DNA of 16,884 nt from SMAG-U1939 sp036376595 (GCA_036376595.1 DASVAA010000193.1:1-16884); one strand, 5' to 3'. Shown: positions 7,316 through 14,046, counted from the first letter of the stretch. Made by a program: numbers and translations. The notes: generated by a model not told the origin, from the letters alone.

Positions 7316-8773
7316 ATGCACGAGCCGCCAGACGGGCAGGCTCTGGCACCCGCGCCAGAGGCCGAGCACGACGAACTCGAGATCACCAATCTGCGGGGCG
7401 CGGACCGCGAGAGGCCGCATGCCGTGTCATCCGCCAGGCAGCACTCGTCCCGTCGGCGGCTCGTGCGGCTCGGCGGCGTGCTGGCGGCGCTCGCGCTCGT
7501 CGTTGCCGTGCTGCTCTACGGCATCCATGGCGGTGCGCTGGCCGGCGGCAACGCGCGGATCGTGCCCTCGCCACCACCACTGCCAACGCCGGTGCTGCGC
7601 TACCCCGATCTCCACGGGCTGCAATGCCTGCGCGACGACGCCTGGTCTCCCGATAGCCACTCATTCGCCTACGCCGGCAACACCAGCCAGGGCTGCGGCT
7701 ACGGCCAGTACTTCCCCAACGTGATTAACATCTACCGTGCGACGGACGGGGCCTTCGTGCGCCAGCTCGCGCCCGACCCAGCGATCTTCGCCGCGCTCGG
7801 CCAGCCGGTGCCGCCGGCCGTGTCGCCGTACGCGACGCCCGCGCCCAACGCGCCGTTCTTGATGTATGACTATCTACTCTGGTCGCGGGATGGGAGCCGG
7901 TTCGCACTTGTCTTCGCCCTGAGCACGGAGAAGAGCCAATTCACCGGGATTGCAGTGGTAACGACCACTGGTCGCGTCGAGCGCGTTGTCGCGACTCAGC
8001 TCTTTGGCGCTGGCTATCTCATCTTCGATCTCGCCGCCGGCTCGGCGCGTGAGGCCGGCACCGCACCGGATGCCTCCGGGCAGGCGGTGGTCATCTCGGC
8101 GCCCCCGGCACTCGCGTACCGCTGGAGCGCCGCGGGCCAGCTCGTCTCGGTAGACGCGCTCACGTCCACAAGCGCGCCCACCACCTCGCCGCCAGTCGGG
8201 CCGATCGGCAACCCTAACGGCGATCCGAGGTTCACCATCTGGCAGCCCGGTGTGCTCCAGTGCCACGTCGTCTATGGCGCCGTGCAGCAGACTACCGGCG
8301 TCTACTTCTACAACGCGTTCCTGACCGCCTGGTCACCCGATGGACGGTACGTGGCCGCATTCTTTGCTACCGCCGGACGTCTCCAGCCCACCGATGCGCC
8401 CGTGCCCGACCATGCGGCGCTCGTCCAGGCGCAGGCCGCCGATGTGCCGCTGCTGCCGCTGCGCGATCGCGCATTCGGCCAGGCGCTGCGCTCCGTTGGC
8501 ACACCGCGGGATGTCTGCAACACCGTCAACCTTGTGGCCTCTGTCCAGGTCGCGTATCGGTCAGACGGCATGGCGCTGGCCGTACTCGACGATCAGGGCG
8601 ATTTCGCCGTCTACGCCGCAAACACCGGCGCCGAGCTGTACCCGTTTCGGCCGTTGGAGCTGCTCCCCAATACCCACAACGGCAACGCTAGCGCGATGCG
8701 CTGGTCGCCCGACGGCACGGCGCTGCTGCTGCCTGACGGCTCTCTGCTCCACGTTGGGCGGCTGAATGGCTGA
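7316..8773 (+). CDS. Membrane-anchored PD40/WD40-like beta-propeller protein, paralogue B
   Basis: The product is 485 residues. It has an acidic/polar cytoplasmic N-terminus (1-44), basic residues SSRRR, a transmembrane helix (about 50-71), a Pro-rich linker (81-95) and an extracytoplasmic propeller. Blade motifs fall at about 109 (AWSPDSHSF), 188 (LWSRDGSRF), 338 (AWSPDGRYV), 413 (AYRSDGMAL) and 462 (RWSPDGTALLLP), the same five-motif order as paralogue A. Cys104 and Cys127 match A's Cys142/164 and may form a disulfide; extra cysteines at 316 and 401 are specific to B. The ATG at 7316 follows GGAGGA by about 9 nt. An open frame extends back into gene A, but the ribosome site favours 7316. 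The N-terminal cytoplasmic tails of A and B are unrelated, so the two may contact different internal partners. Function unknown. Confidence 0.9.
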   Translation: MHEPPDGQALAPAPEAEHDELEITNLRGADRERPHAVSSARQHSSRRRLVRLGGVLAALALVVAVLLYGIHGGALAGGNARIVPSPPPLPTPVLRYPDLHGLQCLRDDAWSPDSHSFAYAGNTSQGCGYGQYFPNVINIYRATDGAFVRQLAPDPAIFAALGQPVPPAVSPYATPAPNAPFLMYDYLLWSRDGSRFALVFALSTEKSQFTGIAVVTTTGRVERVVATQLFGAGYLIFDLAAGSAREAGTAPDASGQAVVISAPPALAYRWSAAGQLVSVDALTSTSAPTTSPPVGPIGNPNGDPRFTIWQPGVLQCHVVYGAVQQTTGVYFYNAFLTAWSPDGRYVAAFFATAGRLQPTDAPVPDHAALVQAQAADVPLLPLRDRAFGQALRSVGTPRDVCNTVNLVASVQVAYRSDGMALAVLDDQGDFAVYAANTGAELYPFRPLELLPNTHNGNASAMRWSPDGTALLLPDGSLLHVGRLNG

Positions 8774-8802
8774 GTCGATCGCCCAGGCGTTTCAGGATGC
8801 CG

Positions 8803-8808
8803 TATAAT
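8803..8808 (+). promoter_or_regulatory. Candidate -10 element for the dienelactone hydrolase gene
   Basis: A perfect TATAAT lies 93 nt upstream of the ATG at 8901 in the 127-bp gap after paralogue B. No clear -35 is properly spaced. It suggests the hydrolase gene has its own promoter rather than reading on from the propeller genes. Confidence 0.4.
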
Positions 8809-8900
8809 TCTCAGCGCACGGTTCCCCATCCCATCCTATCCCAACGTCTCGTCGTCCTCGTGTATCGTCGTCTCGAACTGTGGAAGGGCGCGCTAATCCC

Positions 8901-9686
8901 ATGTGCTTTGCCTACGACGCAACCCCGCCCGACCTGCCGCCGGGCATCACCGAGCATGGTGGCGCCGCCTCCGGCGAGGATCTGACCCTGACCGCCGCCG
9001 ACGGCGTGCAGTTCTCGGCCTACGTCGCGCGACCCGAGGCCCCCAACGGCGCCGGCATCGTGATCCTGCCCGACGTGCGTGGCCTGTTCCGCTTCTACCA
9101 GGAGCTGGCGGTGCGCTTCGCCGTCGCGGGGGTAACGGCGATCGCCATTGATTACTTCGGCCGCACCGCCGGCACCGGCGCGCGCGACGAGAGCTTTGAG
9201 TACATGCCGCACGTGCAGCAGGTGCAGTCCAGCCAGGTGGCGCAAGACGTGCGCGCGGCGATCACGTACCTGCAGCAACACACGACCCCCGCACCCTGGG
9301 CGCTCTTCACCGTGGGCTTCTGCTTCGGCGGCTATGTGTCGTTCCTGCAGGATGTCGATCAGCCCGATCTGGCGGGCGCGATCGCCTTCTATGGTGTCCC
9401 CAACCGCGAGCGTGCCGGCTCGCCCGCGGCGATCGACGTCGTCTCGCAATTCAAGGCGCCGCTGCTGGCCTTCTTCGGCGGCCAGGACCAAGCGATCGCG
9501 CCGGAGGCGGTCGAGGCGTTCGGCAAGGCACTGACCGAGGCGCACGTGCCGCACGAGATCGTCGTCTACCCCGACGCGCCGCACAGCTTCTTCGACCGCC
9601 ACATGGAGCAGTTTCAGGCCGACTCGGCCAACGCCTGGGAGCGCACGCTGGCGTTCATCGGCCAACACACGCCGCCCAAGCCGTAG
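8901..9686 (+). CDS. Dienelactone hydrolase family protein
   Basis: The 261-residue alpha/beta-hydrolase matches the usual size of the dienelactone hydrolase (carboxymethylenebutenolidase-like) family. The family's Cys-Asp-His triad is visible: nucleophile Cys141 in GFCFGG, Asp196 in FFGGQDQ, and His228 in PDAPHSFFD. The early segment GIVILPDVRGLFRFY (about 52-66) is also typical. The N-terminus MCFAYDATPPDLPPG is a form common in this family, so I chose the ATG at 8901 over a GTG at 8880 in the same frame. No signal peptide, so cytoplasmic. Classical members open dienelactones in chlorocatechol breakdown, but many relatives have other substrates and no catabolic neighbours are present, so the substrate is undetermined. 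It is convergent with the minus-strand gene at 9866, with a terminator between. Confidence 0.93.
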   Translation: MCFAYDATPPDLPPGITEHGGAASGEDLTLTAADGVQFSAYVARPEAPNGAGIVILPDVRGLFRFYQELAVRFAVAGVTAIAIDYFGRTAGTGARDESFEYMPHVQQVQSSQVAQDVRAAITYLQQHTTPAPWALFTVGFCFGGYVSFLQDVDQPDLAGAIAFYGVPNRERAGSPAAIDVVSQFKAPLLAFFGGQDQAIAPEAVEAFGKALTEAHVPHEIVVYPDAPHSFFDRHMEQFQADSANAWERTLAFIGQHTPPKP

Positions 9687-9708
9687 GGGGTCCTCACGCA
9701 GGGGTGAC

Positions 9709-9739
9709 GGAGCACGCGGAGGTTCGCGGAGCACGCGGA
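9709..9739 (+). repeat. Short direct repeat of the GGAGCACGCGGA type
   Basis: GGAGCACGCGGA occurs at 9709-9720 and again at 9728-9739, separated by GGTTCGC. This resembles the degenerate purine-rich tract at 13061-13210 read on the opposite strand. Confidence 0.65.
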
Positions 9740-9740
9740 A

Positions 9741-9765
9741 GAGAGCCATCGCAGAGATGGCTCTC
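9741..9765. terminator. Perfect 10-bp hairpin after the hydrolase gene
   Basis: GAGAGCCATC pairs perfectly with GATGGCTCTC around a GCAGA loop, 54 nt beyond the hydrolase stop. No U-tract follows. It is probably the first half of a double terminator with the larger hairpin at 9776-9823. Confidence 0.5.
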
Positions 9766-9775
9766 CCAACTGGAT

Positions 9776-9823
9776 AGAGACAACTGACGCCCACCGCCCG
9801 ATCGGGCGGTGGGCGTTGTCTCT
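9776..9823. terminator. Large bidirectional hairpin between convergent genes
   Basis: AGAGACAAC (9776-9784) pairs with GTTGTCTCT (9815-9823), enclosing an 11-bp stem GCCCACCGCCC/GGGCGGTGGGC with a GATC loop and a 4-nt bulge (TGAC) on the left. The inner 26 bp are a perfect palindrome. Its place between the convergent hydrolase gene and the gene at 9866 fits a bidirectional transcription stop, although classic U-tracts are absent. Confidence 0.65.
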
Positions 9824-9865
9824 GCTGCGGGGCGCCGGCAGAGACGCGGCGCGCACCTACAAGAT

Positions 9866-10264
9866 TTAGCGCGCGGCAACCTTGGCGAGCTTCGCGCTCC
9901 GCAGGGCACGGGCGGCGATCATCTCGCCCAGCGCGATCGCCGCCAGCGCCAGCCCCAGATGCCCCACCTGGATGACCCAGTGCTGCGCGCCAGGCATCAG
10001 GCGCTCCTGGGTCATGCCCACGACCGCCAGCAGCGCGCCCACCACCACGGCACCCGCGGCGAGACCGGCGCGCACCGGCACCGTGACGCCGCGGGCGAAG
10101 AGCAGCGCGACGGCCAGCGCCCACAACGCGAGTACGACGAGCGTGCCCAGCGTCATATGCACCTGGCGCAGCGCCAGTGCGTGGCCCGTCCAAAACAGCA
10201 CGCCCAGGACGATCGCCGCGAGGGCGCAGACGCGCAGGACCATGATCGCGATTCGGCTGAACAT
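9866..10264 (-). CDS. Small four-helix membrane protein with paired histidines
   Basis: The product is 132 residues with about four hydrophobic helices (roughly 5-25, 37-57, 64-84, 97-118). I do not recognise a named family. The two halves look like a loose internal duplication. Each has a helix end carrying two histidines seven or eight residues apart: His28 and His36 (TGHALALRQVHMTLG), and His95 and His102 (QHWVIQVGHLGLA). Paired His in a four-helix bundle can bind haem or metal, but this is inference. The ATG at 10264 has a strong AGGAGG about 10 nt upstream. It follows the MFS gene on the same strand after 127 bp. A cytoplasmic-membrane location is certain from the hydropathy; the role is open. 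Confidence 0.8.
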   Translation of the reverse strand: MFSRIAIMVLRVCALAAIVLGVLFWTGHALALRQVHMTLGTLVVLALWALAVALLFARGVTVPVRAGLAAGAVVVGALLAVVGMTQERLMPGAQHWVIQVGHLGLALAAIALGEMIAARALRSAKLAKVAAR

Positions 10265-10294
10265 CAGCGCTAAACCTCCTCTACCCTATCCAGT

Positions 10295-10313
10295 GGGCGC
10301 GTGCCGTGCGCCC
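10295..10313. repeat. Short hairpin between the MFS gene and the four-helix gene
   Basis: GGGCGC pairs with GCGCCC across a 7-nt loop. It lies between the MFS stop and the ribosome site of the downstream gene. There is no U-tract; a weak attenuator or terminator is possible. Confidence 0.3.
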
Positions 10314-10391
10314 TCTATTCATGCATCAGGTGCCAGCGGACGCCCTATCGAGCGGGACGTGCCGGAGCCGACCGAGCCGGCTGCCGCCGCG

Positions 10392-11693
10392 CTAGCGCAC
10401 CGGCAGCGCGTGGGATGCGTCCGCGGCAGCCGGCTGCCCTGTGGCCGCGGCAGCACGGGTGTTCGTTGCGGATTCCGCGGCCTGTGTGGCTGAGACATCC
10501 GGCGCCGGCAGGCGCGGCAGCGCGAAGGCTAGCGCGACCAGCGCGAGGCCCGCGCCAGCCACGAAGGGCAGCCCCGCGCCAGCGGCGAAGAGTGCGCCCG
10601 CGCCGAGCGGACCCAGGATGCGCCCTAGCCCCGCGGCGCCTTGCGCGATACCCAGCGTCTGGCCCTGCGCATCGGACGGACTGGCGATCGAGAGCAGCGC
10701 AGAGGTCGCCGGCGTCACCAGCCCATCGCCCGCGCTCAGGATGCCCAGCGCGACGAGCAGCAGCGCGAGGGTTGAGCTAAGTGGCAAGAGCGCCAGTCCA
10801 ACCGCCAGCAGCCCCAGCCCGCCGGCAAGCAGCGCGCGTTCGCCGAAGCGCCTGGCGAGCTGGCCGACGAGGCCGCCCTGCACCAGCACAATCACCACGC
10901 CGACAAACGTGAAGACGTAGCCGTTCTGCGTCGCGCCCCAGCCAAAGCCGGCCTGCGTGAAGAGCGGAAAAACCGCCTCCATCGCCGAGAACGCCAGGGT
11001 GAAGAGCAGGTTGATCGCCACCAGCCGCACGATCGCCGGATGCCCCAGCACCTGCCGCCAGCTCGCGCCGGCCAGAGCGGCGCCGGCAGCCCGCGGCGAG
11101 ATGGCGGTGCGCCGCCGCGTCTCGGGCAGCAGCAGTGTCACCAGCAGCGCGTTGAGCAGCGCCACGCCCATCGCCACCCAGAACGGCAGCGCCGCCCCCG
11201 CGCCGGCGCCCGCCAGCACGCCGCCGATGGCCGCCAGCACGCCGCCGATGGCCGGCCCGACGACGAAGCCCATGCCAATGGCCGCGCCGATCAGGCCCAT
11301 GCCGCGCGCCCGCTCCTCTGGCGGTGTCGTATCGGCGACGACGGCCTGGGCCGAGCCAATGTTGGAGGCGCCGATGCCGCCGATGAAGCGCGCCGCCAGC
11401 AGCAGCGGCAGCGAGCCGGCAAGCGCGGTGAGGGCGAACCCGGCCGCCTCGATCAGCAGCGAGCCGACGATCACCGGCCGGCGTCCGTAGCGGTCGGAGA
11501 GCGTGCCGAGCAGCGGAGTAAAGATGAGCTGTGCCAGGGCGTAGAGGGTGAGGATCAGGCCGACCTCGACCGGGTTGGCGCCCAGACGCTCGGCCCAGAA
11601 GGGCAGCAGCGGCAGGATGATGCCGAAGCCGGTGAGGTCAATGAAAACGGTCAGCGCCATGAGCAAGAGTGGCGTGCGCGAGCGGCGATCCAT
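10392..11693 (-). CDS. MFS drug-efflux-type transporter (DHA1/TetA-like)
   Basis: The 433-residue protein has about twelve hydrophobic helices. Motif A of the major facilitator superfamily is present after helix 2 (GTLSDRYGRRPVI, about 63-75). A motif C-like antiporter signature, FVVGPAIGG, lies in helix 5. Asp19 in helix 1 (FIDLTGFGIILPLLP) is typical of TetA-like drug:H+ antiporters. It should export small hydrophobic compounds across the cytoplasmic membrane using the proton gradient; the substrate cannot be read. I chose the ATG at 11693 because AAAGGAGAG lies about 9 nt upstream; an in-frame upstream start at 11741 would add 16 polar residues. The gene is divergent from a PadR regulator, a common pairing for inducible pumps. 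A perfect 21-bp tandem duplication duplicates IGGVLAA just after motif C. The C-terminal tail is Ala/Thr-rich. Confidence 0.93.
   Translation of the reverse strand: MDRRSRTPLLLMALTVFIDLTGFGIILPLLPFWAERLGANPVEVGLILTLYALAQLIFTPLLGTLSDRYGRRPVIVGSLLIEAAGFALTALAGSLPLLLAARFIGGIGASNIGSAQAVVADTTPPEERARGMGLIGAAIGMGFVVGPAIGGVLAAIGGVLAGAGAGAALPFWVAMGVALLNALLVTLLLPETRRRTAISPRAAGAALAGASWRQVLGHPAIVRLVAINLLFTLAFSAMEAVFPLFTQAGFGWGATQNGYVFTFVGVVIVLVQGGLVGQLARRFGERALLAGGLGLLAVGLALLPLSSTLALLLVALGILSAGDGLVTPATSALLSIASPSDAQGQTLGIAQGAAGLGRILGPLGAGALFAAGAGLPFVAGAGLALVALAFALPRLPAPDVSATQAAESATNTRAAAATGQPAAADASHALPVR
11211..11252 (-). repeat. 21-bp in-frame tandem duplication inside the MFS gene
   Basis: The 21 bases 11211-11231 are repeated exactly at 11232-11252. 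They encode a duplicated seven-residue block (IGGVLAA then IGGVLAG) directly after the GPAIGG antiporter motif. The reading frame is kept. Confidence 0.9.
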
Positions 11694-11774
11694 GGATGCG
11701 CGCTCTCCTTTCGTGCGCCGTATAGTCCAGCAGGCGAGCATAGCCTTCGCCCGTGTGCACGTTGGTCAGTGGTG

Positions 11775-11780
11775 TATAAT
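11775..11780 (+). promoter_or_regulatory. Candidate -10 for the padR-type gene
   Basis: TATAAT with TG directly in front lies about 95 nt upstream of the ATG at 11875. The palindrome at 11819-11838 would then be in the early transcribed region, allowing autorepression. TATAGT at 11805-11810 is an alternative. Neither has a good -35. Confidence 0.35.
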
Positions 11781-11797
11781 CATCCGTGACCATATGG

Positions 11798-11827
11798 AGC
11801 ATAGTATAGTCTGCCATGATTAGTCAA
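11798..11827 (-). promoter_or_regulatory. Candidate promoter of the MFS gene
   Basis: Read on the minus strand, TTGACT (11822-11827) is followed after 18 nt by TATGCT (11798-11803). The -35 overlaps the palindrome at 11819-11838, so a protein bound there would block RNA polymerase. Confidence 0.45.
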
Positions 11828-11838
11828 GGGTGACTAAT
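11819..11838. promoter_or_regulatory. Likely PadR operator palindrome
   Basis: ATTAGTCA-AGGG-TGACTAAT is a perfect 8-4-8 inverted repeat, AT-rich in GC-rich surroundings. It lies between the divergent MFS and PadR genes and overlaps the MFS -35. PadR proteins are dimeric and usually bind such palindromes, so it is the obvious operator candidate. Confidence 0.6.
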
Positions 11839-11874
11839 GTCGGCGGCGCGATGCGGCGTTGAGGAGTGGGGCGG

Positions 11875-12399
11875 ATGGACGAGCGCGCCTTATTGCTGCT
11901 GGGGATTCTGCGGGCACAGAGCCAGCATGCCTACCAGATCAATGAGTTCATCGAGCGCACGCTGGGCCGCGTGGCCGACATGAAGAAGCCCACCGCCTAC
12001 GCGCTGCTGGACCGCCTTGCGCAGGCCGGCCACGTCGCCGTGCGCACCGAGCAAGAGGGCAACCGCCCGCCGCGCAAAGTCTACACCATCTCGGCGTCGG
12101 GCGAGCGACTCTTCTTCGAGCTGCTGCGCGCCAACCTCGAGACGCTGGATCGTCTCGGCGGCGCCGGCGATATCGGCATGATGTTTCTGGATAGCCTGCC
12201 GCCAGCCGAGGCGCTGGCGCTGCTGGAGCATCGCCGGGCACAGCTCGACGAGCAGATCGCCGCCTACGAGCGCGCGCCCAAGCACGAGCACGGCGTAGGC
12301 GTGGACCTGGCTCTCGACCGCCAGCTCACCCTGCTGCGTGCCGACCTCGCCTGGCTCGACGGCGTGATCGCGCGGCTGCGTCAGGCGCCCGCAGTCTGA
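11875..12399 (+). CDS. PadR-family transcriptional regulator
   Basis: The product is 174 residues. The N-terminal winged helix-turn-helix of the PadR family is clear: LLLLGILRAQSQHAYQI (about 6-22), the recognition region KKPTAYALLDRLAQAGHV, and the wing strand RPPRKVYTISASGE (about 64-77). The C-terminal half (about 100-172) is helical and should be the dimerisation/effector domain. PadR members are usually repressors that release DNA when a small molecule binds. The ATG at 11875 follows GAGGAG by 8 nt; a GTG at 11866 is the only close alternative. The divergent MFS pump and the shared palindrome make regulation of the pump, and of itself, the likely job. The inducer is unknown. Confidence 0.93.
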   Translation: MDERALLLLGILRAQSQHAYQINEFIERTLGRVADMKKPTAYALLDRLAQAGHVAVRTEQEGNRPPRKVYTISASGERLFFELLRANLETLDRLGGAGDIGMMFLDSLPPAEALALLEHRRAQLDEQIAAYERAPKHEHGVGVDLALDRQLTLLRADLAWLDGVIARLRQAPAV

Positions 12400-12450
12400 G
12401 CGCCCGCAGGTGCCGCTCCTGCCTCCGGCTCCCATTCCCGCATCGTCTCC

Positions 12451-12535
12451 AGTCCGCGCAGGCGGAATTGGCGGCCGTGTAGGGGCGTCCGGTGGACGCC
12501 CGAAGGCCATCCAGGCGCGGATTCATCCGCCGGCT
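12451..12535 (+). repeat. Composite palindromic repeat cluster (copy 2)
   Basis: Three hairpin units lie in a row. TCCGC-GCAG-GCGGA is at 12453-12466. A GTAGGGGCGTCC-type palindrome at 12479-12502 has 8-bp arms (12483-12490 and 12494-12501), a GGT loop, and is exactly inverted relative to 5050-5073. GCGGAT-TC-ATCCGC is at 12517-12530, the partner of 4633-4646. They fill the gap between the convergent PadR and SRPBCC genes. The rest of 12400-12563 holds no gene I can support. Motifs of this kind (AGTCCGCGCAGGCGGA) are, from general knowledge, common in spacers of Chloroflexota and cyanobacterial genomes. Confidence 0.7.
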
Positions 12536-12563
12536 CTCGGCGCTGACTCACCCGCCGGCCCCC

Positions 12564-13028
12564 TCACTCCCCGTCCTTGCTCGTGTCCTCCGCCCGGCGC
12601 TTGACACGCTGGAGCGCATCCTCGACACCGCGATGCAGCACGCCATCCGGAACTCGCTGCCAGAGCCACCCCCGCCAGCCTGGCGGGAACTCAAAGTCTC
12701 AGCCAAACGTCAGGCGGCTGCTGCGCGTGTCGAGCGGCGCGACGACGACGTGATTGCGTACGACGAGGCCGAACGGCAGAGCGGTGCGCAGATCGAGCGC
12801 GCGGGCGGCGGCGTCTCGCGCAAGCACGTCTACCGTGACGGGAAGGTGCATCCCAAGCCGCCGCACGCTCGCCGTCACGCGTTGGCCCGGCGCGGCGGCG
12901 CCCGGCGGCTTGACGCGCTCGGTCCGCGCTTGCCACCACTCACCGTACGCTTCCGGCGCGGTCAGCACCGCCCAGACGGCATCAGCCGGCGCCGCAACCG
13001 TCGCAATCGGGCACACCGATACAGCCAC
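12564..13028 (-). pseudogene. SRPBCC-fold (START/polyketide cyclase-like) protein gene interrupted by an in-frame TGA
   Basis: From the GTG at 13028 (GGGGAG 7 nt upstream, in-frame TAG just before) the frame encodes 109 residues. They have an SRPBCC pattern: VAAPADAVWAVLTAPEAYGEWW at the N-terminus, then beta strands ending SSRLTFG. A TGA follows at 12699-12701. The same frame then continues without a gap for 44 more residues, DFEFPPGWRGWLW... then a helix ending DALQRVKRRAEDTSKDGE, to a second TGA at 12564-12566. That extension is the C-terminal strand and long helix this fold requires. The total of about 154 codons matches the family's usual size. TGG (Trp) to TGA is the simplest change. 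Other genes here stop at TGA, so TGA is not a general Trp codon. Decay, readthrough and sequence error are all possible. SRPBCC proteins bind hydrophobic ligands. Confidence 0.75.
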
Positions 13029-13060
13029 GTTCTAGCTCCCCACGAGACCCAACCAACCGT

Positions 13061-13210
13061 CTCTCCTTCGCGAACTTCGCGTTCCCTTCGCGTCTTTCGC
13101 GTTCTCCGTCACCCTCTGCTCCCTGTCCTCCGTTCCCTCCGTTTCCTCTGTGGTGAATCTCTCTCTCCGCGTCCTCCGCGAACCCTCCACGATCTCCGCG
13201 TTCTCCGTAT
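13061..13210. repeat. Degenerate short-repeat tract (TTCGCG / CTCCG units)
   Basis: TTCGCG occurs at 13067, 13076, 13087 and 13096 (steps of 9, 11 and 9). It passes into CTCCGT, CTCCGTT and CTCCGCG units to 13210, with a TTCACCACAGAGGAAACGGA-like stretch on the minus strand. The tract fills the 183-bp gap between the hlyIII-type and SRPBCC genes. It resembles the widely scattered purine-rich degenerate repeats of many bacterial genomes, here read on the minus strand. It is non-coding. Confidence 0.65.
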
Positions 13211-13211
13211 C

Positions 13212-13931
13212 CTACACCCGAGGGAACGGCAGCGCCCAGAGCCAGACCGCCGCCGCAAAGGCCACGCCGCCGGCAATCACGAACAGGTGGAAGACCTCAT
13301 GGAAGCCCAGGACCCGCGGGAAGGGGTCCGGCCGGCGCCGCGCGTAGACCACCGCGCCGGCGGTATAGAAGCCGCCGCCCAGCAGCAGGAGCGCCACCGC
13401 GCCCCAGCCCAGCTCGCGCGCGAAGGCCGGCAGCGCCAGCAGCGAGACCCAGCCCATGCCGACGTAGAGCGCGGTGGAGAGCCAGCGCGGGGTGCGCATG
13501 GTCAGTGTGGCGAGCGCGGCGCCCGCCAGCGCCAGCGCCCAGATCACCGCCAGCAGCGCCGGGCGCAGCCAGCCGGAGAGTACGTTGAAGCACAGCGGGG
13601 TGTAGGTGCCGGCGATGAGGATGAAGATGTTGGCGTGGTCCAGCGCGCGCAGCCGGCGCCAGACGACAGGCCCCCAGCGGCCGATGTGATAGATGGCGCT
13701 GACACTGTACAGCTCGACCATGCTCAAGCCGAAGATCAGCATTGAGATCAGGCGCGGGGGATCTGCGCGACTGCGCACGCCGAGCGCGATAGTAAGCGCC
13801 AGCGCGGCGACGGCCGCCGCCGCGTGGAAGCGCCCGCGCAACAGTGGCTTGGGCAACGCATGGTCGTTGGTCGTCGCGACGTGCGACAAGGTGGCTGCGG
13901 AAGGAGTGCTGAGAGAAGGCATGGAGCGCAT
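13212..13931 (-). CDS. Hemolysin III / PAQR-type membrane protein
   Basis: The 239-residue protein has seven hydrophobic segments beginning near residue 36. The family's metal-site residues are all visible: Ser78 and His82 in SAIYH, Asp98 in LDHANIFILIAGTYTP, and His211 and His215 in FHEVFH. Together they define the PAQR/hemolysin III fold, thought to bind Zn and act as hydrolases in some members. Despite the name, a haemolytic role is not established for most bacterial members. The start is uncertain: neither ATG 13931 nor ATG 13922 has a good ribosome site, and the first 25 residues are Ser/Thr/Ala-rich and poorly conserved-looking. Located in the cytoplasmic membrane. It lies upstream of the SRPBCC gene on the same strand, separated by the degenerate repeat tract. 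Confidence 0.9.
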   Translation of the reverse strand: MRSMPSLSTPSAATLSHVATTNDHALPKPLLRGRFHAAAAVAALALTIALGVRSRADPPRLISMLIFGLSMVELYSVSAIYHIGRWGPVVWRRLRALDHANIFILIAGTYTPLCFNVLSGWLRPALLAVIWALALAGAALATLTMRTPRWLSTALYVGMGWVSLLALPAFARELGWGAVALLLLGGGFYTAGAVVYARRRPDPFPRVLGFHEVFHLFVIAGGVAFAAAVWLWALPFPRV

Positions 13932-14046
13932 GGAGTGTTCGCGATTCCCGTGGCCGCAAGCGTCGGTCGAGCCGCCGTCCAGACGAGGGCGGACAGGCTA
14001 TCAGAGGCGGCGGCGGGCGCGAATGTTTCACTCATCCATAGACGCC

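Noticed and set aside
8811..10193. 460-codon minus-strand frame opposite the hydrolase gene
   Set aside because: It overlaps the dienelactone hydrolase gene and the large terminator palindrome, and shows no domain. Shadow frame.
12400..12480. Coding-like minus-strand stretch (FRLRGLETMREWEPEAG) next to the repeat cluster
   Set aside because: It has no start codon in frame, reads out of the palindromic repeats, and overlaps a recurrent spacer motif; repeat sequence explains it better than a gene tail.
12699..12701. Selenocysteine codon in the SRPBCC gene
   Set aside because: No selenocysteine insertion hairpin is recognisable after the TGA, and this family is not known for selenocysteine. 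A nonsense mutation, readthrough or base error is simpler.
13061..13210. CRISPR array
   Set aside because: Units are 6-11 bp, degenerate and without uniform spacers; no cas genes are present.
12492..13745. 417-codon plus-strand frame over the SRPBCC and hlyIII-type genes
   Set aside because: It crosses a degenerate repeat tract and reads antisense to two recognisable families; the translation is Arg/His/Pro-rich.
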